DNA of 64,000 bases, taken from assembly GCA_026707405.1 (NCBI GenBank), contig JAPOWW010000001.1, positions 62,001 through 126,000 of the forward strand, read 5' to 3'. The stretch is from Chloroflexota bacterium. GTDB taxonomy: Bacteria; Chloroflexota; UBA11872; VXNJ01. Below, piece by piece: positions 59,568 to 64,000 of this stretch; position 1 is the first letter of the stretch, and each line of letters starts with the position of its first letter. The position numbers and the translations under genes are program-made. The notes beneath the pieces are model-generated. The model had not been told where the DNA came from. It did no database searches and was given only the letters and a program-made list of their open reading frames with translations.

Positions 59568-59709
59568 AGTCGGAATGATGGTCTGGATTGCCTCTTTCGC
59601 GGGAGTGACGATTGAGGACCACGTGGGGGCGGCTGAAGGGACGCAGACAGGATGGTCAGCGGGCCTAGAATGTGGATGCATGTTCACTCAATGACAAAAG
59701 GACTTTGCG

Positions 59710-60120
59710 ATGACCGTTCGAGTATTCGGAAGCAATCACATAGGGATCGAAGTGGACGACGTAGAGGCGGCGGTGGCGTTTTACAGCGACGTGTTCAACC
59801 TGGAGATGCTGCGTGGCGGCGAAGGCGCGGCGTGGTGCAAGCTGGGCGAGCACCAATTCATGGCGATCTTCGACGTCGAAACGCTGCAGCCGGACCGCTG
59901 GAAGCACTTCGGGATCATCGTGCGGGACGAGGACCAGATCGCGGAGGTGCGCGAGAAGATCACGACCAAGTACGGCCTGGAAGTGCAGCCTCACTTCAGG
60001 TGCGATTTCCGCGATCCGTGGGGCAACCGGATCCAGGTCGTGGACATGCATGACGAGTCGACCGCGTGGCTTCAGCCGTACGAGGAAGTGCAGGTGGTTG
60101 GGGCGGAGCTGCCGGAGTAG
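59710..60120 (+). CDS. VOC-superfamily (glyoxalase/dioxygenase-like) protein
   Basis: A 136-residue protein with two beta-alpha-beta-beta-beta modules. HIGIEVDDVEAAVAFYSDVFNLEML opens the first and KHFGIIVRDEDQIAEVREKI the second, with DPWGNRIQVVDMHDE closing. Possible metal ligands are His10, His69 or a neighbouring His, and a late Glu/Asp. It may be a lyase, epimerase, extradiol-type enzyme or resistance protein; the substrate is unknown. It stands alone between repeat-rich spacers. Confidence 0.85.
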   Translation: MTVRVFGSNHIGIEVDDVEAAVAFYSDVFNLEMLRGGEGAAWCKLGEHQFMAIFDVETLQPDRWKHFGIIVRDEDQIAEVREKITTKYGLEVQPHFRCDFRDPWGNRIQVVDMHDESTAWLQPYEEVQVVGAELPE

Positions 60121-60320
60121 GGTTCGGCTTTAGGCATTCGCTCTCCGAGTTAGTTGTTTTCGCTGCCGTAGACGAGGTGCTGGGTATGTACGCCGAATCG
60201 GTAGCCAGCGTGCGGCGGGAGCTGGCGCCGGAGCCGTCGGTTATGGACCGGAGGCGGGGGAATAGGCCTCAAAGACTACCGCGTTCGGGATGAAGGAGGA
60301 GAGATATCTCTGAAGATAGG

Positions 60321-60842
60321 GTGATCCCGAAGGTGACTATCGACACAAGCGTCCCGTACCGGTTGTGGGATCCTCAGGAACAATCCAAAGTGGAAGTCGT
60401 AAAGTCACTGATTGCTTTGCAGGATAGTGGGGGTGTCGATTTAGCTATCACTACACGTGTCGACCAAGATATTCCGAACATGCCGTTATCTGCTCGTATC
60501 AGGGAACTTCCTGAAGTTGGCATTCAGCGAATCGGCGCACCCTTCCGCTTGGGGATTTCCAAACTGGGTGGCCCCGACGTGCTCGCAAGTCGTCACTTTG
60601 GCGAGATTGGAGACTCCGTAAACGCCGAATTGGATCGCAATGGTGTAAGTGAGTGCAATCGCCCAGACTCCAGAGATTGGGACCATCTCCAAGGGCACGA
60701 TAGTGCCGGGAGGGACTACTTCCTCACTTGGGATAGAGGAATCCTTGGAATTGCGACTCAACTCAAAGCCGGGCTCGGCATCATAGTGATGGAGCCTGAG
60801 GAATTCTTGAGAAGGCTTGCCGATAGTCCGCGCGAGGACTAG
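60321..60842 (+). CDS. PIN-like hypothetical protein
   Basis: A 173-residue protein (GTG start). The opening VTIDTSVPYRLWDP and late acidic groups (DWDHLQGHDSAGRDYFLTWDRGILG) resemble the metal-binding aspartates of PIN-domain nucleases. The match is partial. No antitoxin-like gene lies beside it. Base composition is less GC-rich than its neighbours, hinting at recent acquisition. Nuclease activity is a guess. Confidence 0.5.
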   Translation: MIPKVTIDTSVPYRLWDPQEQSKVEVVKSLIALQDSGGVDLAITTRVDQDIPNMPLSARIRELPEVGIQRIGAPFRLGISKLGGPDVLASRHFGEIGDSVNAELDRNGVSECNRPDSRDWDHLQGHDSAGRDYFLTWDRGILGIATQLKAGLGIIVMEPEEFLRRLADSPRED

Positions 60843-60867
60843 CCGTCAGACGGCGGGGCTGTGGCGT

Positions 60868-60893
60868 CGTGGTTCGACAGGCTCAACACGAAC
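60868..60893. repeat. Palindromic repeat, GTGGTTCGAC type
   Basis: CGTG-TT...AA-CACG arms around CGACAGGCTC. It is the same family as 48616-48644. Confidence 0.5.
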
Positions 60894-60918
60894 GGATGGG
60901 CTTACCGCGACTGGGCTT

Positions 60919-61044
60919 CTAATCGAATCCCTGGATGAGGAGAGTGACGAGGACGCCTGTGACGGCAAGGAATGTGGAGACCATCGTCCACTTCATCCAC
61001 TTGATGTCGTGGGCTAATCGTTCTTCGATGGGGGCCATGGTCAT
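60919..61044 (-). CDS. Small single-span membrane protein, 41 residues
   Basis: ATG at 61044 (internal ATG at 61038), stop TAG at 60921-60919. The N-terminal 20 residues are charged and amphipathic (APIEERLAHDIKWMKWT). One hydrophobic span follows (MVSTFLAVTGVLVTLLIQGF), then Asp and stop. A weak AGAGAG ribosome site lies upstream. The clean membrane-protein layout on this strand argues for a real gene. Its function is unknown. Confidence 0.5.
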   Translation of the reverse strand: MTMAPIEERLAHDIKWMKWTMVSTFLAVTGVLVTLLIQGFD

Positions 61045-61076
61045 GGTTTCTCTCTATGGCGATTGGCCTTTAGGGT

Positions 61077-61340
61077 TACCGGATTCCGGCTTTCGCCGGA
61101 ATGACGGACAGAGGATGGAGACGGCGCGTTGGTCCTGAGTCAGTCGAACGGGACTGGATTCCGGCCTGCGCCGGAATGACGGATAGAGGATGGAGACGGC
61201 GCGTTGGTCCTGAGTCAGTCGAACGGGACTGGATTCCGGCCTGCGCCGGAATGACGGATAGAGGATGGAGACGGCGCGTTGGTCCTGAGTCAGTCGAACG
61301 GGACTGGATTCCGGCCTGCGCCGGAATGACGGATACGGGG
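61077..61340. repeat. 75-bp tandem array built on palindromic repeats
   Basis: Three consecutive 75-bp units start at 61098, 61173 and 61248 and are almost identical. Each contains a GGATTCCGG...CCGGAATGAC hairpin plus a spacer with GTCCTGAGTCAGTCGAACGG. Partial units flank both ends (61079, 61323). A frame runs through it only because 75 is divisible by three. Confidence 0.9.
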
Positions 61341-61382
61341 GGAGGGTGACGGAGAGGCGGTTGGGGAGACAGACACTCGCCG

Positions 61383-61411
61383 TGGTCATTCCGGACTTGA
61401 TCCGGAATCCA
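61383..61411. repeat. Palindromic repeat, inverted GGATTCCGG type
   Basis: CATTCCGGA / TCCGGAATC arms around CTTGA. It is the same hairpin family as the tandem array, immediately after the array and before the GIY-YIG gene's stop. Confidence 0.6.
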
Positions 61412-61414
61412 GTA

Positions 61415-61702
61415 TCAATACAAGTCCTCGCTTAAGTCCCTCCATTGCGGATTTCGTTCCTCGATCAGCCGCAGTTTCCAGGCTCGTTTCCATTCCTTCA
61501 GCGCCTTTTCGCGCGCAATCGCTTCGTGCATGGAGTCGTGGCATTCGAACCAAACCAGCATATGTACTCCGTATCGGGAGGTGAATCCACCCGCCTCGCC
61601 CTCTCTGTGCTGACCCATTCGCTCGATGATGTTTGAGGTCACTCCGACGTACAGCGTACCGTTTCGCTTGCTGGCTAGCATGTAGACGCATGGCTGCTTC
61701 AC
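61415..61702 (-). CDS. GIY-YIG nuclease-superfamily protein (UPF0213-like)
   Basis: A 95-residue single-domain protein. The variant GIY-YIG core is CVYMLASKRNGTLYVGVTSNIIERMGQH, and the late LVWFECHDSMHEAIAREKALKEWKRAWKLRLIE carries the catalytic Glu region. Such small stand-alone members are common in bacteria that carry many interspersed palindromes. No mobile-element partner is present. The biological role is unknown. Confidence 0.9.
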   Translation of the reverse strand: MKQPCVYMLASKRNGTLYVGVTSNIIERMGQHREGEAGGFTSRYGVHMLVWFECHDSMHEAIAREKALKEWKRAWKLRLIEERNPQWRDLSEDLY

Positions 61703-61771
61703 TTGGGCGCGCCATTCACACCAGTGTTGCCGAATGGCTCTTTTCGACTAAGACCAGATTCTGGTGGGTCG

Positions 61772-62461
61772 TTATTTCTTGGAGGGTTCGAAGTAGGGGT
61801 TTTGGCCGGCGGAGTGGTCGGTTACGTCGACGACGTGTTGAATCTCGGGGACGGCGCTCTTCATAGCGACTTCGATTCCCTGCGAAAGAGTGACGGTGGC
61901 GAGTCCGCAGCCCTGGCAACCGCCGGAGAGCCGCAGATAGGCTGTATCGCCTTCGACGGCGACGAGGTCGGCCCTGCCGCCGTGGACAGCGATGGACGGG
62001 TTTATCTGCTGGTTTAGCGTCTGGACGACTCGCTGCGCCACGTTGCCTGAGAGGCGACCGACGTCGGGCGCAGTTGGGGCGGCGGGTATGGCGGGACTGC
62101 TGGGCATGAGGTCGAGCGCCTCGTAATCGTCATCCTCCTCGTCGGTAAGACTGAGGCCCTTTTCGACCAGGGCGCTGGTGACGAAGACGGTGGGGCCGCC
62201 GGCCAGCCGTTCGACGCTGAGCGCCGGAAGGACGATGGCGATCCCGTCGTGATGCCGAACGAAGTCGTCGGGTTGGGCGTCTTCGACGGGGCGGAAGTAC
62301 ATGCTGAACTCGCGCTTGCCGTTTTGCGTGTCGGCGAGCTCCATCCAGAGGCCGTGGCTTTCGGACCCGATCTCCTGATCGCGAGCGTGCATGGCAATGT
62401 CAAGAGCGGTCTGGGTGACCTTCATTTTGGGACCGCTGCTATTTCCAGAGTTCTGAGTCAT
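61772..62461 (-). CDS. NfuA-like iron-sulfur cluster carrier
   Basis: A 229-residue protein. The first 110 residues resemble a degenerate A-type (IscA/HesB-like) domain lacking the conserved cysteines. A proline-rich linker leads to a NifU C-terminal domain with LSGGCQGCGLATVTLSQGIE, whose CxxC binds a [4Fe-4S] cluster at a dimer interface. E. coli NfuA has the same two-part plan and delivers clusters to enzymes such as lipoyl synthase, encoded in this window. That link is inference. Confidence 0.85.
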   Translation of the reverse strand: MTQNSGNSSGPKMKVTQTALDIAMHARDQEIGSESHGLWMELADTQNGKREFSMYFRPVEDAQPDDFVRHHDGIAIVLPALSVERLAGGPTVFVTSALVEKGLSLTDEEDDDYEALDLMPSSPAIPAAPTAPDVGRLSGNVAQRVVQTLNQQINPSIAVHGGRADLVAVEGDTAYLRLSGGCQGCGLATVTLSQGIEVAMKSAVPEIQHVVDVTDHSAGQNPYFEPSKK

Positions 62462-62529
62462 TGCTCCTCCAGCGGCTGTGGCATCGAAGCGTACCGACGC
62501 CGGGCCCAGCTACCCTATGATAGCGACTA

Positions 62530-63744
62530 ATGGCCCGCGTGCTTTTGCTTCTACCAACTTCCACCTATCGAGCGACCGATTTCATCGACGCCGCCCAGAC
62601 GCTGGGCGCGGAGGTCGTGGTCGGCTCGAACGAGGAGCAAGCGCTCGCCGACGCGATGGGCGCGCGGGCGCTGGAGCTCGACTTCGACGATCCACGGGCG
62701 GCGGCCGAGGCGATAGTCGAAAACTGTCGAGAGATGCCGGTGGACGCGGTGGTGGCGGTTGACGACCAGGGCGTGCTGACGGCGGCGCTGGCGGCGGAAC
62801 GGCTTGGACTGAAGCACAACTCGCCGGAGTCGGTGGCCTTGACGCGAGACAAGGCAGGCATGAGAGAGGCGCTGTCGAACAGCGCTGTCCGGCAGCCGGA
62901 GTTTGAGCTTGCCAGGGGCGCGGCGGAGGCGGTGGCGGCGGCAGAGCGAATCGGGTTTCCGTGCGTGCTGAAGCCGGTGTCGCTGTCGGCGAGCCGCGGG
63001 GTGATTCGCGTGGATGATGCAGGGGCTGCGCAAGACGCGGCCAGGCGGATCGTGGCGATTCTCGAAGAGTCGGAAGCGGACGACGAGCAGCGAATACTGG
63101 TCGAGAGCTACATTCCAGGAATCGAGGTGGCGGTGGAGGGGCTGCTGCGGGGCGGAAGGCTGGAAGTGCTGGCGATCTTCGACAAGCCGGACCCGCTGGA
63201 AGGGCCGTACTTCGAGGAGACGATATATACGACGCCGTCACGGCATCCGCGGCAGGACCAGGACGCGATAGTCGAGGCGACGGAACGGGCGGTCGGGGAG
63301 CTTGGACTGACGGAAGGGCCGATTCACGCGGAGGCGCGGTTCAACGGCTCCGGGGTCTGGTTGCTGGAGCTGGCGGCGCGGTCGATTGGCGGGCTGTGCG
63401 CCAGAACGCTGCGGTTCGGCCTGGGAGTTAGCCTGGAGGAGTTGATATTGCGCCATGCGCTGGGGCTGCCGGTTACGGACCTGAAGCTGTCGGCGGCGGC
63501 AGGGGTAATGATGCTGCCGATCCCGCGTGCCGGTTGTCTGCAAGAGGTGAGCGGTCGGGAGGACGCTGAGACGGTTCCGGGGATAACAGGCGTGGAGATT
63601 ACGATACCCATCGGGCGGGAGGTGCGTCCGCTGCCTGAGGCGGACCGGTACCTGGGGTTCATGTTTGCAAAGGCGGATACGCCGGACGAGGTGGAGACGG
63701 CGTTGAGGACGGCTTATGGGAAGCTCGGGGTGTTGATTGGTTGA
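62530..63744 (+). CDS. ATP-grasp enzyme (carboxylate-amine ligase type)
   Basis: A 404-residue ATP-grasp protein. An N-terminal pre-ATP domain (1-95) is followed by the grasp domain: FPCVLKPVSLSASRGV supplies the ATP-binding lysine and glycine-rich loop, ILVESYIPGIEVAVEGLL the hinge Glu, and IHAEARFNGSGVWLLELAARSIGG the Mg-binding Glu/Asn set. It joins a carboxylate to an amine or thiol using ATP. The substrates are unknown. It is divergent from the NfuA-like gene with a 68-bp gap. Confidence 0.88.
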   Translation: MARVLLLLPTSTYRATDFIDAAQTLGAEVVVGSNEEQALADAMGARALELDFDDPRAAAEAIVENCREMPVDAVVAVDDQGVLTAALAAERLGLKHNSPESVALTRDKAGMREALSNSAVRQPEFELARGAAEAVAAAERIGFPCVLKPVSLSASRGVIRVDDAGAAQDAARRIVAILEESEADDEQRILVESYIPGIEVAVEGLLRGGRLEVLAIFDKPDPLEGPYFEETIYTTPSRHPRQDQDAIVEATERAVGELGLTEGPIHAEARFNGSGVWLLELAARSIGGLCARTLRFGLGVSLEELILRHALGLPVTDLKLSAAAGVMMLPIPRAGCLQEVSGREDAETVPGITGVEITIPIGREVRPLPEADRYLGFMFAKADTPDEVETALRTAYGKLGVLIG

Positions 63745-63810
63745 GTGAGTGTGGATTCTAGCCCCGTGGCGTAGTAGAGGGCGGGTCGTTGGCTGGGATC
63801 CTGGTTGGGC

Positions 63811-63912
63811 GGCTGGATTCCCACTTTCGCGGGAATGACTGATTTAGGGAGCGATGACGTGCGCCCTTCGACGGGCTTAGGGTGCACGGAATTTTTCACC
63901 CTCACTGAACGA
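63811..63912. repeat. Palindromic repeats after the ATP-grasp gene
   Basis: GGATTCCCA...GCGGGAATGAC (63814-63838) is an intact version of the unit split by the IS30 element. Remnants of the GGCTTAGGGTGCACGG and TTCACCCTCAC types follow to about 63906. Confidence 0.65.
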
Positions 63913-64000
63913 CCGGGCAGATGGGTAACAGTTAGACCGGGGACATAGGTAACAGTTTCACAGGGGTTTTGTCGACTCGCTTGGCGTGGTCGTTGAGGAC
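63906..64000. mobile_element. Possible end of an insertion sequence running off the window
   Basis: GGTAACAGTT occurs twice (about 63926 and 63952) around AGACCGGGGACATA. Similar GGGTAACAGTT and CCGGGGACAT stretches border IS481-like elements. No transposase is visible in the remaining bases. Confidence 0.3.

Larger units (their letters stand above)
58785..59651. other. 867-bp intergenic stretch rich in palindromic repeats, no supported gene
   Basis: It holds a GGTTCGACC-type repeat and a CACCCTCACCCC unit (58846-58945), a GTGC-TGGT...ACCA-GCAC unit (about 59069-59098), an isolated hairpin at 59210-59257 and the 20-bp palindrome copy at 59542-59567. The short frames crossing it are made of repeat sequence and show no family features. 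Confidence 0.7.

Noticed and set aside
61098..61322. CRISPR array
   Set aside because: Whole 75-bp units repeat with no unique spacers, and no cas genes are present.
61101..61349. 82-residue frame with three identical 25-residue repeats
   Set aside because: It is the 75-bp palindromic tandem array read in frame; the repeats are DNA-level hairpins, not protein domains.
1..64000. tRNA or rRNA genes
   Set aside because: No cloverleaf-like or rRNA-like stretch was noticed in the gaps; a tRNAscan-SE/Infernal run would settle it.

Overview
The window is about 64 kb of GC-rich bacterial chromosome, densely coded on both strands, with many GTG/TTG starts and many 1-20 bp overlaps between consecutive genes. 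No rRNA, tRNA or CRISPR array was seen. An aerobic Chloroflexota bacterium (SAR202 or another Dehalococcoidia-like lineage) fits best. The pointers are an alternative complex III, a luciferase-type flavin monooxygenase beside a GMC dehydrogenase, a form-II CoxL-type molybdenum hydroxylase and several palindromic repeat families. There is no marker gene, so this placement is an inference.

Layout. 1-5 kb: a DUF4097/DUF2089 regulatory pair, a DHA2-type MFS exporter with the decayed 3' end of a type II NADH dehydrogenase behind it, and SthA. 5-12.4 kb: lipoate synthesis (lipA, lipB) divergent from pyruvate dehydrogenase E1-E2-E3. 12.5-17 kb: a membrane-anchored HExxH protein, then SDR, amidohydrolase, cupin and TIM-barrel genes. 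17.1-18.3 kb: two unrecognised genes behind a 24-bp palindrome. 18.4-25.6 kb: a corrinoid one-carbon module of CobW GTPase, UroD-like methyltransferase, corrinoid protein and MetF-like reductase, divergent from a methyl-H4folate:corrinoid methyltransferase and a RACo-type reactivase. 25.6-29.8 kb: GH127 enzyme, an unrecognised TIM-barrel-like protein and a lipoprotein. 29.8-37 kb: SelA-like PLP enzyme, LLM flavin monooxygenase, GMC dehydrogenase with its small subunit, FMN reductase, MarR regulator and LarA-like protein.

37.4-48.5 kb is a respiratory block. An alternative complex III with a split ActB is followed directly by an Escherichia coli-type frdABCD. An IS30 element (48,680-49,714) has inserted into a palindromic repeat and borrows its stop codon from it. 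49.9-58 kb: thioredoxin reductase, an unknown gene, and a cox-type cluster (coxG, S, L, M, D, E). The 58.8-61.4 kb stretch is rich in palindromic repeats, including a 75-bp tandem array, and holds small genes (VOC, PIN-like, a 41-residue membrane protein, GIY-YIG). The window closes with an NfuA-like Fe-S carrier, an ATP-grasp enzyme and a possible insertion-sequence end.

The genes suggest an aerobic organoheterotroph. Pyruvate is oxidised by a lipoylated dehydrogenase complex. Electrons pass through quinone to the complex III substitute, and the Frd enzyme could work in either direction. The corrinoid module would move methyl groups from an unknown substrate to tetrahydrofolate and on to oxidation. 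The molybdenum hydroxylase, GMC and flavin monooxygenase genes point to use of small or recalcitrant organic compounds.
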